Assembly: GCF_016132545.1 (NCBI RefSeq)
Contig: NZ_CP066167.1
Location: 2,321,001-2,385,000 of the forward strand
Direction of reading: 5' to 3'
Length of the DNA stretch: 64,000 bases
Origin: Spongiibacter nanhainus
Lineage (GTDB): Bacteria; Pseudomonadota; Gammaproteobacteria; Pseudomonadales; Spongiibacteraceae
A model generated the notes under the pieces. It ran no database searches. It saw nothing but the letters and a program-made list of their open reading frames with translations, and had not been told where the DNA came from. Position numbers and translations under genes: made by a program. Within the stretch, counting starts at the first letter, position 1; every line of letters begins with the position of its first letter. Positions 16,634 through 25,535 of the stretch are shown here, in pieces.

Positions 16634-17818
16634 TTACACAAAGAAATCGCCATTATCCATACCCAGCGTCACGCCACCCAAGTTACGGGCAAAGGCCGTG
16701 GGGTTATTGGCCACGTGAGCCCGGGCGGTGTGTACATCCCGGAAGCGCTGCTGGATTTCGCTGTTGTTAAACACTGACTGACCACCGGCCACTTCAAAGA
16801 GTGAGTCGATGATGTTGATACTCTTGGTGATCACCAGCGACGCATGGTGGCGATAGCGGATGCGGTCTTCCAGAGGAATTTCCTCGCCCCGCTCCAGTTG
16901 GCCCATCATCACGTCAAAGTTGCGGAACAGCAGTGACTCCATCTCGTCGATGCCGTTAAGGGCGCCGGCAATGCGCTCGACGACTTGAGTGTCGCCGGCC
17001 AGTTTGGTGGGGTCGCCACTGGCTTTGTTGAGCACCGCGTGCTTGTAAAGGTCTACGGCAGCTTTACAGGCGCCGATGGCGGGCGTGGAGACCACGCGGA
17101 TAAAGCTCTGTGCCCAGGGCAGGCGGTACAGCGGCGCGTCGTTAACAGCCAGACCGGGGTTGGTGCCGGCAAAACCGTCGCTCTGCTTGTGGGTCATGTA
17201 GTCGGGGACGAACACGTCCTCTACCACGATGTCGTTACTGCCGGTGCCTTCCAGGCCCATGGACTGCCAGGTATCGATAATCTGGTAATCGCTGCGGGGG
17301 ATCAGGAAGGTACGGTAGCCCTCTTCCGGCACAATGGCGCCCAAGAGAACCCAGGTGCAGTGATCACAACCGCTGGACCAGCCCCAGCGACCGCTCAGTT
17401 TAAAACCACCGTCGACCTTGGTGACTTTGCCCAGCGGCGCGTAAGAGGATGACACGCGAGTGTGGATGGAATCGCCCCACACCGCTTGTTGGGCGCGATC
17501 ATCCATCATGGCGATTTGCACGGCGTGCACGGCGATAATGCCGCTGGCCCAGGCGGTGGACATGCAGGCTTCTGCCAGTGCGATCTGCATTTTGAAAAAC
17601 TGCTGGGGAGTAAACTCATAGCCGCCGTAGCGCTTGGGTTGCAGAGTCAGGAAGAAGCCCAGATCCTGCAGCTCGTCGATGCTGGCTTGGGGCACTTTGC
17701 GAATCTCACGGGTCTCGGGGGCCCGCTCGCGCAGTTTGGGTTGCATGGCCTTGATGCCGGCCAGCATCTGCTCAAAGCTTGCGGTGTTTTGGGTGTCGGT
17801 TGCTACTGCGGCAGTCAT
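16634..17818 (-). CDS. hsaA: HsaA-like flavin-dependent 3-HSA hydroxylase (oxygenase component)
   Basis: HsaA is the FMNH2-dependent monooxygenase that hydroxylates the phenolic A-ring of the 9,10-seco steroid 3-HSA to a catechol. The 394-residue protein has the acyl-CoA dehydrogenase fold and agrees with Mycobacterium HsaA along its length in stretches such as DLGFFLTLQP, VSSSYAPLG, WGWSSGCDHCTWV, FLIPRSDYQI, GLEGTGSND and AGGQSVFNN. AGGAG lies 8 bases before the ATG. It needs a flavin reductase (HsaB), which is not in this window. It is the last gene of kshA-hsaC-hsaA, all on the minus strand. Confidence 0.9.
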   Translation of the reverse strand: MTAAVATDTQNTASFEQMLAGIKAMQPKLRERAPETREIRKVPQASIDELQDLGFFLTLQPKRYGGYEFTPQQFFKMQIALAEACMSTAWASGIIAVHAVQIAMMDDRAQQAVWGDSIHTRVSSSYAPLGKVTKVDGGFKLSGRWGWSSGCDHCTWVLLGAIVPEEGYRTFLIPRSDYQIIDTWQSMGLEGTGSNDIVVEDVFVPDYMTHKQSDGFAGTNPGLAVNDAPLYRLPWAQSFIRVVSTPAIGACKAAVDLYKHAVLNKASGDPTKLAGDTQVVERIAGALNGIDEMESLLFRNFDVMMGQLERGEEIPLEDRIRYRHHASLVITKSINIIDSLFEVAGGQSVFNNSEIQQRFRDVHTARAHVANNPTAFARNLGGVTLGMDNGDFFV

Positions 17819-17859
17819 TACAGCTCTCCTGTCGTTATTCTGTCAGCGATGACAATCGG

Positions 17860-18771
17860 TTACTCGGCATCGGGCATCGAAAACTTGTGGCCCCAAATGC
17901 TGGGCAGGGTTGTCACCGTTGGCGTGAAGTTGTCCCAATCTACTTGCAGGCCGCCGGTGCCAAATTCCAGCGCGAAGCCGGCGGGCGTGGCCATGTAGAA
18001 AGACAGCATGCGGTCGTTGGTGTGACGCCCCAGGCTGGAGACGATGGGGATCTCGGCCGCCTCGACCCGGTCCAGGCAATAACCCACCTCGTCAACGTCT
18101 TTAACCTCCACCATCAGATGGACGCAGCCCACCGGATTGGCCTGATCTTCATACAGCGCCAGGCTGTGGTGGCGCGGGTTGTTGACGTGCATAAAGTGCA
18201 GCCCTTGGCCGGGGTCGTCCGGGTCCGGGGAGAACTTAAAGTGCATATAATCGCTGTCGCCAAAGCCCAATAAGTCTTTGTAAAACGCGTGGGTCTCCGC
18301 CAGTTTTGTGGCGGGCAACACCGCGTGACCAAAGCCCATATCGCCGTTGAGGCCGGTTTCAAAACCGGAAATACCCTGGGGCGAAACAAACTTGGCAAAA
18401 TCCAATTGGCCGCCCCAGTAAAGCTCGAGGGTGTTGCCTGATGGATCTTGCAGGCGCACCAGCTCTTTCACCCGGCGCGCATGTGCCACGTCGGCGGTCA
18501 GTTTTTCAAAGGCCACGCCCGCCTTGTCCAGATCCGCCAACGCAGCGTCAAAGTCGGCCTTGTCACGCAGCTCCCAGCCGCAGCACTGCAGGCGATCGGC
18601 GTCGCCCTTCACAATCGCAAAACGAAAGGGGCGCTCGTCCATTTTTAGGTATACGGCGTCATCGGGCATGCCGGATGCCACCATCAAGCCGAGAATATCA
18701 GTGCCGTATTCAAGCCACTTCTGTGGGTCGGTGGACTCAATCACTACGTAGCCGAGGCTGCGAACATCCAT
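17860..18771 (-). CDS. hsaC: HsaC/TesB-like iron extradiol dioxygenase
   Basis: HsaC cleaves the catecholic A-ring of 3,4-DHSA next to the hydroxyls (meta cleavage), giving 4,9-DSHA. This 303-residue type I two-domain extradiol enzyme keeps the iron ligands His149 (GFGHAV), His218 (GCVHLM) and Glu269 (ALEFG), and the substrate-site NPRHHSLA and LGRHTNDRMLSFYM. The sequence runs closely with Mycobacterium HsaC, including the end IWGHKF. It lies between kshA and hsaA with 42-bp gaps on either side. A biphenyl-type substrate is possible but the neighbours favour a steroid. Confidence 0.92.
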   Translation of the reverse strand: MDVRSLGYVVIESTDPQKWLEYGTDILGLMVASGMPDDAVYLKMDERPFRFAIVKGDADRLQCCGWELRDKADFDAALADLDKAGVAFEKLTADVAHARRVKELVRLQDPSGNTLELYWGGQLDFAKFVSPQGISGFETGLNGDMGFGHAVLPATKLAETHAFYKDLLGFGDSDYMHFKFSPDPDDPGQGLHFMHVNNPRHHSLALYEDQANPVGCVHLMVEVKDVDEVGYCLDRVEAAEIPIVSSLGRHTNDRMLSFYMATPAGFALEFGTGGLQVDWDNFTPTVTTLPSIWGHKFSMPDAE

Positions 18772-18813
18772 AGACGATCTCTTTTTATTGGTTCAGACGG
18801 TTGCCAGAGGCAG

Positions 18814-19878
18814 TTATGCGCTGCGCAAGTGATAGTCGACCACGTATTCTTTGCGCTCATCGAAGGTACTGGGCACTTCGTCCCGGTCGACAAAGAACTG
18901 CTTGTACCACTGGCGCAGCCGGTTTACCGGGCCATCGCCGTCGCACAGCACGGGGTTATCCACCCGGGTTTTGGTGTGCCAGATGTGCACGTCCTGAAAG
19001 AAGGCCTCGCGGTTTTGCTGGGTGTAGAGCTTGGCCATTTCGCGGTTTTCTTCATCGCTCATGCCGGCCATTTTCTTCACTGCCACCCCAAAACGCAGGT
19101 CAAAACTGTTGTGGGTCTTGGGCACATGGGTTACCAGCAACCGGGACTCCACAAACACGCCCTCAACCTGACCGGTCATGTAGGTGGTCATGTAGGCGGG
19201 GCCGTAATAGGTTGCCACCGAAGTCAGCTCGCCGTCTTCTGCCAGTCGCTCAGAGCCGCCCTTGAGTACTTGCTGATAGGTGTGCTTGTGAACGATGTTC
19301 TTAAACTCATTGATCGGCGCACCGTGTACCGGCGCAAAGTGAGCCACATCGGCCATGTTGTCGATCAATTCACGGGAGTTGGTGTTGATGGTCATCAAGT
19401 CCATCTGCCAGGTGGTCCACTCCGGAGAGAACAAGTCGTCGATGCGGGGTGGCCGCTGCTCTGCGATGGGCTCGCCGCCTTCGGGGTCGTACCACATAAA
19501 CAACAGGTGGTTTTCTTCCAGCGTTGGGTAGGAGCGAATCACCGCCTTGGGGGGAATGCGCTTGGCGTAGGGGATGTCGTCGCAGACGCCGTCGGCGCCC
19601 CAACGCCAGCCGTGGAAGGGGCAGCGCACCGAGTTACCCTCGACGCAACCTTCGCTGAGATCCGCGCCCATGTGCGGGCAGTAGCCGTCCAGCACGTGGA
19701 CTTCGCCGTCTTCACCCCGGTAGGCCACCAGGCGGGTGCCAAAGTAGTCGAGTTTTACCGGTTTTTCATCGTACTCGCTGGCCAGTCCCAGGCAGTACCA
19801 ACCGCGACCGAAACGATCGGGCAGTTCTTCCGCTTGGATTATGTGGGGCTGACGCTTGACCTGTGCAAGCTCGGACAT
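18814..19878 (-). CDS. kshA: KshA-like Rieske oxygenase (3-ketosteroid 9-alpha-hydroxylase)
   Basis: KshA hydroxylates 3-keto-steroids at C9, which makes the B-ring open. I start it at the ATG at 19878 with AGGAG 9 bases before it. The Rieske cluster ligands are Cys67-x-His69 and Cys86-x2-His89, and the mononuclear-iron motif lies in DNMADVAHFAPVH (about 173-185). Later stretches (YYGPAYM, FFQDVHIWHTKTRVDNP, RLRQWYKQFFVD) match KshA, though the C-terminal tail is shorter than in actinobacteria. The reductase KshB is absent from the window. First gene of the kshA-hsaC-hsaA run. Confidence 0.9.
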   Translation of the reverse strand: MSELAQVKRQPHIIQAEELPDRFGRGWYCLGLASEYDEKPVKLDYFGTRLVAYRGEDGEVHVLDGYCPHMGADLSEGCVEGNSVRCPFHGWRWGADGVCDDIPYAKRIPPKAVIRSYPTLEENHLLFMWYDPEGGEPIAEQRPPRIDDLFSPEWTTWQMDLMTINTNSRELIDNMADVAHFAPVHGAPINEFKNIVHKHTYQQVLKGGSERLAEDGELTSVATYYGPAYMTTYMTGQVEGVFVESRLLVTHVPKTHNSFDLRFGVAVKKMAGMSDEENREMAKLYTQQNREAFFQDVHIWHTKTRVDNPVLCDGDGPVNRLRQWYKQFFVDRDEVPSTFDERKEYVVDYHLRSA

Positions 19879-20201
19879 AATTATTCTCCTGCTGGATTCG
19901 TTCCCTGCCACTCCGCGCTGGGGCGCAGTGGCTCACGCTCATATTCACGCTCACAAGAGACAGTGCAGTGCGCGGGTTTGCGATGTTGGCAGTCTCACAC
20001 AGGCCCCAAACCCTCGCCATACCTCATTTAGACGAATCATAGGAGCGCAATAACGCCCTGATTTTGCTCACTTTTGAGAAGACCGTGCACACTAGCAATG
20101 ACGCTGAGAAGTGAGGGTGCGCGGCACCGCAAGATTCGGTTCGCCGCCGAGCTAAGATGCGGCGACAATAGCAGCTTCTGGGATTACTACGGGACCACAC
20201 T
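19879..20201. other. Divergent control region kshA / Ada-like gene
   Basis: This 323-bp stretch must hold both promoters. I see a direct repeat tcacgctca (around 19930-19950), a GC-rich inverted repeat ccact...agtgg just before it, and no recognisable operator for KstR-, LuxR- or Ada-type regulators. No open frame in it looks coding. Confidence 0.4.
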
Positions 20202-21032
20202 GTGTCTGACTATCAACGCATGGCCAAAGCCATCGACTACCTGGTCCGCCATCGCCAGCGCCAGCCCAGTCTGGAGGACGTGGCGCAGTATGTACATTTA
20301 AGCCCCAGCCATTTTCAGCGCCAGTTTCAGCGCTGGGTCGGGGTGAGTCCCAAACGCTATCTTCAGGCTCTTACTGTGAGCGATGCCAAAGCCCTGTTGG
20401 CCCGCTCGACACCAACGCTGGCGGTAGCAGATCAATTGGGCTTAAGCAGCGCGTCCCGGCTCTACGATCACTTCATTCAGCTGGAGGCCATGACGCCGGG
20501 GGAATACCAGCGCGGAGGCGAAGGTCTGCACATCCAGTACAGCCTGCACGACACACCCTTTGGCCAGGCGCTGCTGGCCAGCACCCAGCGGGGTTTGTGT
20601 TGCTTCAATTTTATCGACAGTGATGATGAGGTTCCCCAGCAAACACTACAGGCCCAGTGGCCGAAGGCGGGTATCGTAGCTGGACTTGCCAACCACCAAG
20701 CTATTGTCGACGCCCTGTTCAGCACTGCGGGAAAGCCAGACTCTCCCCTCTCCCTCCATGTGCGGGGCACCAACTTTCAGATACAGGTTTGGCGGGCACT
20801 GCTGCGGATTCCCGCCGGCAGCTTGTCCACCTATCGTCAGGTGGCCCAGGCCATCAACCGCCCCACGGCTTCCCGAGCGGTGGGCCAGGCCATCGGCGCC
20901 AACCCGGTGGGCTTGTTGATCCCCTGCCACCGGGTGATTCGGGAAAGCGGCGAGCTGGGGGGCTACCGCTGGGGGCTTGAACGCAAGCAGGCCCTGCTGT
21001 GTTTAGAAGAAGCGCAGACTCAACCCGGCTAA
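20202..21032 (+). CDS. AraC-HTH plus O6-methylguanine-DNA methyltransferase fusion (Ada-like, no N-terminal zinc domain)
   Basis: A 276-residue protein from a GTG start (an ATG six codons on is an alternative). Residues 1-105 form an AraC-type double helix-turn-helix (SLEDVAQYVHLSPSHFQRQFQRWVG). Residues 110-275 form the alkyltransferase domain with the active-site motif PCHRV (acceptor Cys242) and the Arg/Tyr finger (STYRQVAQAINRPTASRAVGQAIGANP). It repairs O6-alkylguanine by self-methylation. The N-terminal Ada zinc domain that takes methyl from phosphotriesters is absent, so activation by that route is not possible; how the HTH is used is open. Confidence 0.92.
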   Translation: MSDYQRMAKAIDYLVRHRQRQPSLEDVAQYVHLSPSHFQRQFQRWVGVSPKRYLQALTVSDAKALLARSTPTLAVADQLGLSSASRLYDHFIQLEAMTPGEYQRGGEGLHIQYSLHDTPFGQALLASTQRGLCCFNFIDSDDEVPQQTLQAQWPKAGIVAGLANHQAIVDALFSTAGKPDSPLSLHVRGTNFQIQVWRALLRIPAGSLSTYRQVAQAINRPTASRAVGQAIGANPVGLLIPCHRVIRESGELGGYRWGLERKQALLCLEEAQTQPG

Positions 21033-21037
21033 AGCGC

Positions 21038-21730
21038 TTATTGATTTAAGCTAGTGTCGATAAGGGTCAGCAACTGCTCAATGCTGGGCCGTTCTGCGTA
21101 GTCGGCAGTGGCGTGGGAGGCCAACACCCTGCCCTGTTGATCGATGACAAATACCGATGCCACGGCAATGGTGTTGTGTTGCCGACCACTCCAGGCTGAC
21201 AAGTCGATGCCATAGTCCCGATATTTCTTTAGTGTGTTTTGGTCAAGCTCCAGCAGCACATTAAATTGGCGGTGGGCCAGCAAATCGGGATCGCTAAGCA
21301 CCGGAAAGGGTATCTCGTATTGCCGGCTCAATGCCGCCGCTTTATCGGGAGCATCGACACTGATTAGCACCGGTTGCACTCCGGCAGCTTTCAATTTGGG
21401 ATAGTTGACCGCCAGCTCGCGAACCTGGCCGTTGCAATAGGGGCACCAGCCGCCCCGGTAAAAAACCACTAATGCCGGCCGCTCTGCCCAGGAAGAAGCC
21501 AGGGCGTAGTCCTCTCCATCAATAGTCTTTAAAGTCGCACCCTTTACTCTCTCTCCCTTTTGCAAGCCCTTACCCGCTTCGTTGCGACCCAATTTGGATT
21601 CGGGGAGGGTTTTGTACTGCGTGGGCTCAGCCAGTGTCGGTGTCGACTCGCCCTGGGCGGCACTGTAGCCAGTACCCAGCAGAGCAAAACCCAGCGCTAT
21701 GGCAAGGGCAATTTTATGTAATTGGTTCAT
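21038..21730 (-). CDS. Exported AhpC/TSA-family (peroxiredoxin-like) protein
   Basis: A 230-residue protein with an N-terminal signal peptide (about residues 1-25, ends YSAAQ) and a thioredoxin-fold redoxin domain. The redox site is GGWCPYCN, a Cys-x2-Cys in place of the single peroxidatic Cys of typical AhpC. A second region has VLSDPDLLAHRQFNV. Such proteins reduce peroxides or act as periplasmic thiol oxidoreductases; which one is not clear. GAGGA lies 9 bases before the ATG. It converges on the Ada-like gene with a 5-bp gap and is divergent from the lipocalin gene. Confidence 0.85.
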   Translation of the reverse strand: MNQLHKIALAIALGFALLGTGYSAAQGESTPTLAEPTQYKTLPESKLGRNEAGKGLQKGERVKGATLKTIDGEDYALASSWAERPALVVFYRGGWCPYCNGQVRELAVNYPKLKAAGVQPVLISVDAPDKAAALSRQYEIPFPVLSDPDLLAHRQFNVLLELDQNTLKKYRDYGIDLSAWSGRQHNTIAVASVFVIDQQGRVLASHATADYAERPSIEQLLTLIDTSLNQ

Positions 21731-21817
21731 GCTTCAGTCCTCTAAAAACATCCTGTTTCCGTATACTTATAGTTAGACGATGCGCATCAATCAACGTTTC
21801 AGCTGGACGCTTTCGAC

Positions 21818-22393
21818 ATGACTCAACACCTGCCCCATACCCTTTTAGTACTGCTACGCCGAGTGTGCTTGGCAACCCTGGCCACCGTTTTGGTGGGCTG
21901 CCTGGGCATGCCCAAAGATGTCGAACCAGTGGATAATTTTGAGCTGCAGCGCTATCTGGGTAAATGGTACGAAATCGCCCGACTGGACCACTCCTTTGAG
22001 CGGGGGCTGCAGGCGGTTACCGCCGAGTATTCGCTGCGGGACGACGGTGGCGTGCGGGTCATTAATCGCGGCTACTCCTCCAGCCGTGGCATTTGGGAGC
22101 AGGCGGAGGGACGCGCCTACTTTGTTGATGGCAAAGACCGGGGCTATTTAAAAGTGTCATTTTTTGGCCCCTTCTATGGCTCCTATGTGATCTTCAATCT
22201 GGATAAGGACCACTATCAGTATGCCTTTGTCTCAGGGCCGGACAACGGCTATTTGTGGCTGCTGTCACGCACACCAACGGTCCCGGACGCACTGATTAAA
22301 GACTTTGTGGAGGCAGCTCAGCAACGCGGCTTCGACAGTGAAACGTTGATTTTTGTCGACCATTCACAAGCCACCAAAACCGAGCGGGAGTAG
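21818..22393 (+). CDS. Outer-membrane lipocalin (Blc-like)
   Basis: A 191-residue lipocalin with a lipoprotein signal peptide; the lipobox L-V-G-C puts the lipidated Cys near residue 28. The lipocalin motifs are clear: GKWYEIARLDHSFERGLQ at strand A, the middle YLKVSFFGPFYGSY and the later DYxYAFVSG-like stretch YQYAFVSGPDNGYLWLLSR. Blc-type proteins bind fatty acids or lysophospholipids in the outer membrane. In a lipid- or steroid-using bacterium a carrier role is plausible but only an inference. It ends 2 bp before a convergent SDR gene. Confidence 0.92.
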   Translation: MTQHLPHTLLVLLRRVCLATLATVLVGCLGMPKDVEPVDNFELQRYLGKWYEIARLDHSFERGLQAVTAEYSLRDDGGVRVINRGYSSSRGIWEQAEGRAYFVDGKDRGYLKVSFFGPFYGSYVIFNLDKDHYQYAFVSGPDNGYLWLLSRTPTVPDALIKDFVEAAQQRGFDSETLIFVDHSQATKTERE

Positions 22394-22395
22394 CC

Positions 22396-23151
22396 TCAGC
22401 GCATCAGGATTTGCCCGCCGTCGATGGGCAGCGTGTGGCCGGTAATGTAGGCGGCGTCCGGCCCGCACAGAAACGCCACTACCCTGCCGATGTCTTCTTC
22501 ACACTGACCGACCCGGCCCATCGGCACCGAGCTGAGAAAGGCGTCGACATCGTCGCCGCCGCTCTCCACCCAGCGCGCCATTGCCGGCGAGTCTGCCAGC
22601 GGCATGATGCAGTTAACGCGGATACTGTCGGCGCCCCATTCACAGGCCGCCGCCCGACTCAGGGCGCGAATCGCCTCTTTGGCAGCGGCGTAGGCGCCGA
22701 AACCACCACTGTCGTGGCGCAGCGCCGCTGAGGTGGCCAGGTTGACCACCGCGCCATCGCCACGGAGGTAGGGATAGCAGGCTTTCATAAAGCGCAGCGT
22801 CGCCAGGGGGCCGGTGTCCATACCCTCTAGGAACTCGTCGTCGTCCACTTCAAGCAGATGGCCCAGGGCGACAAACTGGGCATTGTTGACCAGAATATCG
22901 ATGCCACCAAACTCGTCCACCACCTCCTGCACCGCCGCTTCGATATCATCCAGCTCCGCGACATCACAGACAAAGGCTTCGGCAACGCCGCCGCGATGAT
23001 GGATTTCAGCGCAGGTCGCTTCGAGGGTAGACAGTGTTCGCCCCAACACCGCAACGGTGGCACCTTCGGCTGCCAGGGCCAGAGCAATGCCCTGCCCCAC
23101 CCCCTGTCCACCGCCTGTGATCAAGGCAACTTTATTTTGCAGAATGGCCAT
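22396..23151 (-). CDS. Short-chain dehydrogenase/reductase
   Basis: A 251-residue classical SDR with the nucleotide site ITGGGQGVGQG, the NNAQ variant of the usual NNAG, and the catalytic Ser-Tyr-Lys in NLATSAALRHDSGGFGAYAAAK. The C-terminal YITGHTLPIDGGQILMR is typical. GGAGG lies 8 bases before the ATG. The substrate cannot be told from sequence. It is next to the LuxR-type regulator on the same strand (62 bp apart) and within the steroid gene region, which makes a hydroxysteroid or hydroxyacyl substrate plausible. Confidence 0.87.
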   Translation of the reverse strand: MAILQNKVALITGGGQGVGQGIALALAAEGATVAVLGRTLSTLEATCAEIHHRGGVAEAFVCDVAELDDIEAAVQEVVDEFGGIDILVNNAQFVALGHLLEVDDDEFLEGMDTGPLATLRFMKACYPYLRGDGAVVNLATSAALRHDSGGFGAYAAAKEAIRALSRAAACEWGADSIRVNCIMPLADSPAMARWVESGGDDVDAFLSSVPMGRVGQCEEDIGRVVAFLCGPDAAYITGHTLPIDGGQILMR

Positions 23152-23213
23152 GGTGGGTCCTCCCCGCTATTGCGGAAACCGGGGCAGACCGTGGTCGGCG
23201 GGATCGCGGGTTG

Positions 23214-24338
23214 TCAGTCTGCCAATTGGGCGACGCTTTTCAGGATCAAGCGTACCAGTAGGGTCTGGCGGCTGACACCTGTTTTTGAAAAAATCGAGCG
23301 CAGATGCGTGCGGGCGGTATTGCGGCTCATGCCCAGCGCTTCCGAGGCTTCGTCGAGACTGAGGCCGTCGGCCAACAGCAGCGACAGTTGCGCCTCGGTA
23401 GGGGTAAAGCCAAACAGCTGAATGATGATATTGACTGGTGCTTCGGCACCGTACTCCGGATCGCTGATAAAAATCGCCACCGTCGGTACGGATTTGCCTT
23501 CGGACCATTCCCCGGTGGGCACGGGCCGGGCGATAACCCCCAGATCGGCAAAGTCGCCGTCCCGATGAACCCGCATCGCTTCCACGACTGAGGCTTCTCC
23601 GCTGCCCCGCTGGGCAAGGATATTGTCGATCAAATGCTGGAGTTTCTTGGTGGTGGCCTGATCACCCAGCATCAGGCAACCGCCCTCCACCCGCACTTCC
23701 GGCTCACGGGCAATAAGGTTTTCCGCCATGCGATTCATCGACAGGATGGAGCCCTTTTCGTCCAGCAGAATCGTCGCCAGGGACAGGCTTTCCACCGCGC
23801 CGGCGTACAGTGCCCGCTCGGATTCGATCTTGTTCATCCGCACATGCAGACGCAGCGAGCGCTCCAGGTGAGGGACAATGGCGTACATCAGGTCCCGGTC
23901 GGCCTGCTCGAAGGTCGGCGCCTCCTTACCCCGGGCGACGCGAAGGCCGGCGTCCATCTCGTCGGGGACGTGGATATCCACCCCGAGGGTATCGTAGAGG
24001 CCAGTGGGCTTCATGCACAGCTGATAAAGCTCGCTGTTTTCCCAGTCGTCGTCGGTGATTAATTCCTGCAGGGTTTTCACTTCCCCGGGCTTCAGGGAAA
24101 GAAACGGGTCCATGGCAAACAGGCGTTCCTGGTAGTTATCCAGGCCTTCGCTGGTGCGACCGCCCACTACCCGCAGCGCGCCGCGGCCCGTTTCTGATGG
24201 AGGATTCAGCACCAGGGTGACGGAAATCGCCTGCATTTGCTCACTGAGCTCAGTGAGAAACTGCTGCCACGGCTCTTCCTCCAATGGACCTTGATAAATG
24301 CTTGTGATCAGACGCTCGAAGGCGGGTTCGATATACAT
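23214..24338 (-). CDS. LuxR-family regulator of TeiR type, probable steroid-gene activator
   Basis: A protein of 374 residues from the ATG at 24338 (a GTG at 24350 would add four). The last 60 residues are a LuxR helix-turn-helix (FTPTEAQLSLLLADGLSLDEASEALGMS over two strands of text, then TARTHLRSIFSKTGVSRQ). The long N-terminal part looks like a PAS-like sensing region (about 180-300, ATILLDEKGSILSMNRMAE). Size and layout match TeiR, the testosterone-induced LuxR regulator of Comamonas. Lying between the two steroid gene runs, it is the best local candidate for their control. Two palindromes sit just upstream. Confidence 0.82.
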   Translation of the reverse strand: MYIEPAFERLITSIYQGPLEEEPWQQFLTELSEQMQAISVTLVLNPPSETGRGALRVVGGRTSEGLDNYQERLFAMDPFLSLKPGEVKTLQELITDDDWENSELYQLCMKPTGLYDTLGVDIHVPDEMDAGLRVARGKEAPTFEQADRDLMYAIVPHLERSLRLHVRMNKIESERALYAGAVESLSLATILLDEKGSILSMNRMAENLIAREPEVRVEGGCLMLGDQATTKKLQHLIDNILAQRGSGEASVVEAMRVHRDGDFADLGVIARPVPTGEWSEGKSVPTVAIFISDPEYGAEAPVNIIIQLFGFTPTEAQLSLLLADGLSLDEASEALGMSRNTARTHLRSIFSKTGVSRQTLLVRLILKSVAQLAD

Positions 24339-24369
24339 CGCGTAGCGCACCTGCGGTTATTATTTTCGT

Positions 24370-24385
24370 AGGGCCTAAAGGCCCT
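24370..24385. promoter_or_regulatory. Inverted repeat upstream of the LuxR regulator
   Basis: agggcc-taaa-ggccct is a perfect 6-bp-arm palindrome about 32 bp before the regulator start. Its place near the expected promoter makes it a candidate operator for autoregulation. Confidence 0.4.
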
Positions 24386-24431
24386 AAAGGTGCGTAAAGT
24401 ATAACTGAGAAATTCGCAGAGAAAAGGGCGA

Positions 24432-24447
24432 GTTACAGCCCTGTAAC
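24432..24447. promoter_or_regulatory. Perfect 16-bp palindrome gttacagccctgtaac
   Basis: The arms gttacag and ctgtaac are complete with a 2-base centre, about 95 bp before the LuxR-type regulator. The length and form suit a dimeric regulator. The half-site with its left flank (ccctgtaac) recurs at 57782-57790 before the ferredoxin reductase gene. Confidence 0.5.
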
Positions 24448-24460
24448 AAAAGAATAATGA

Positions 24461-24490
24461 GCGCGGACTAGCGTTTTGCGTAATCCGCGC
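24461..24490 (-). terminator. Hairpin downstream of hsaF
   Basis: On the minus strand gcgcgga (24490-24484 side) pairs with 24467-24461 around a 16-base loop, 7 bp past the hsaF stop, and is followed by a T-rich stretch. It is a plausible but not ideal intrinsic terminator for the hsaD-E-G-F operon. Confidence 0.5.
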
Positions 24491-24496
24491 CTTGTT

Positions 24497-25525
24497 TTAG
24501 ATCAAACCTCGTTCTTTGGCCATATCCAGGGCCAGGTCTTCGATCATGTCCTCTTGGCCGCCAACGGTTCTGCGACGGCCCAATTCCACCAGAATATCCC
24601 GGGAAGAGACGCCGTACTTCTGCTGGGCGCGCTTGGCAAACAGCAGGAAGGAGGAATATACCCCGGCGTAGCCCAGGGTCAGTGCATCCCGGTCAATGCG
24701 GATCAGCTGGTCCATAATCGGCACTACCCGATCTTCTGCCACGTCCATCATTTTGTAGAGGTCGGTGCCGTGGTCGGCGCCCATGCGGTCCAGCACCGCG
24801 ACCAGCACTTCCAAAGGCGTATTGCCCGCCCCGGCGCCGAGCCCGGCTACCGAACCGTCGATCCGCCCCGCTCCCGCCTCAATGGCGATCAGCGAGTTCA
24901 TTACCCCGAGGCTGAGATTGTGGTGGGCGTGAAAGCCGATTTCCGTTTCTGGCTTCAGCTCCCGGCGCAACAGGCCGATGCGGGACTGCACATGCTCCGG
25001 CAGCATATAGCCGGCGGAATCGGTGCAATAGATACAGTTGGCGCCGTAGGATTCCATCAGCTTGGCCTGCTCCAGCAGCTGCTCGGGCTCGATCATATGG
25101 GCCATCATCAAAAAGCCTACGGTATCCAGGCCCATTTCCGAGGCCATGCCGATATGCTGCTCGGACACGTCGGCCTCGGTACAGTGGGTCGCCACCCGAA
25201 TGGTGGTCACACCCAGGTCTGCCGCCATCTTCAAATGGTCGACCGTGCCGATGCCGGGCAACAGCAAGGCGGACACCTTGGCCTGCTTGACCACGCCGAC
25301 CACCGCTTTCAGGTAGTCTTCATCGCTGTGGGCGGGAAACCCGTAGTTGACCGAGGCGCCGCCCAGGCCATCGCCGTGGGTCACCTCGATCAGAGGCATA
25401 CCGGCTTCATCCAGGCCGGCAGCAATGTGTTTCATTTCGTCGAGGGATATCTGATGCTGCTTGGCGTGCATACCATCCCGAAGACACATGTCGTGCAGGG
25501 TGACCTTTTTTCCACGTAAATCCAT
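24497..25525 (-). CDS. hsaF: 4-hydroxy-2-oxovalerate (4-hydroxy-2-oxohexanoate) aldolase
   Basis: This DRE-TIM-type metal aldolase splits 4-hydroxy-2-oxo acids to pyruvate and an aldehyde that is channelled to the partner dehydrogenase. The 342-residue protein has [12 protein letters not shown] (the R-D-G metal site), [28 protein letters not shown] (metal-binding His pair) and [17 protein letters not shown]. With its partner just upstream it corresponds to BphI/BphJ, MhpE/MhpF or HsaF/HsaG; context favours the steroid set. GAGGA precedes the ATG, and the gap to hsaG is 10 bp. Confidence 0.93.
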   Translation of the reverse strand: MDLRGKKVTLHDMCLRDGMHAKQHQISLDEMKHIAAGLDEAGMPLIEVTHGDGLGGASVNYGFPAHSDEDYLKAVVGVVKQAKVSALLLPGIGTVDHLKMAADLGVTTIRVATHCTEADVSEQHIGMASEMGLDTVGFLMMAHMIEPEQLLEQAKLMESYGANCIYCTDSAGYMLPEHVQSRIGLLRRELKPETEIGFHAHHNLSLGVMNSLIAIEAGAGRIDGSVAGLGAGAGNTPLEVLVAVLDRMGADHGTDLYKMMDVAEDRVVPIMDQLIRIDRDALTLGYAGVYSSFLLFAKRAQQKYGVSSRDILVELGRRRTVGGQEDMIEDLALDMAKERGLI

Positions 25526-25535
25526 AGCGTCTTCC

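Noticed and set aside
18829-20031. Long plus-strand open frame opposite kshA (about 400 codons).
   Set aside because: Same cause: shadow of the KshA gene with Rieske motifs on the minus strand. No ribosome site.
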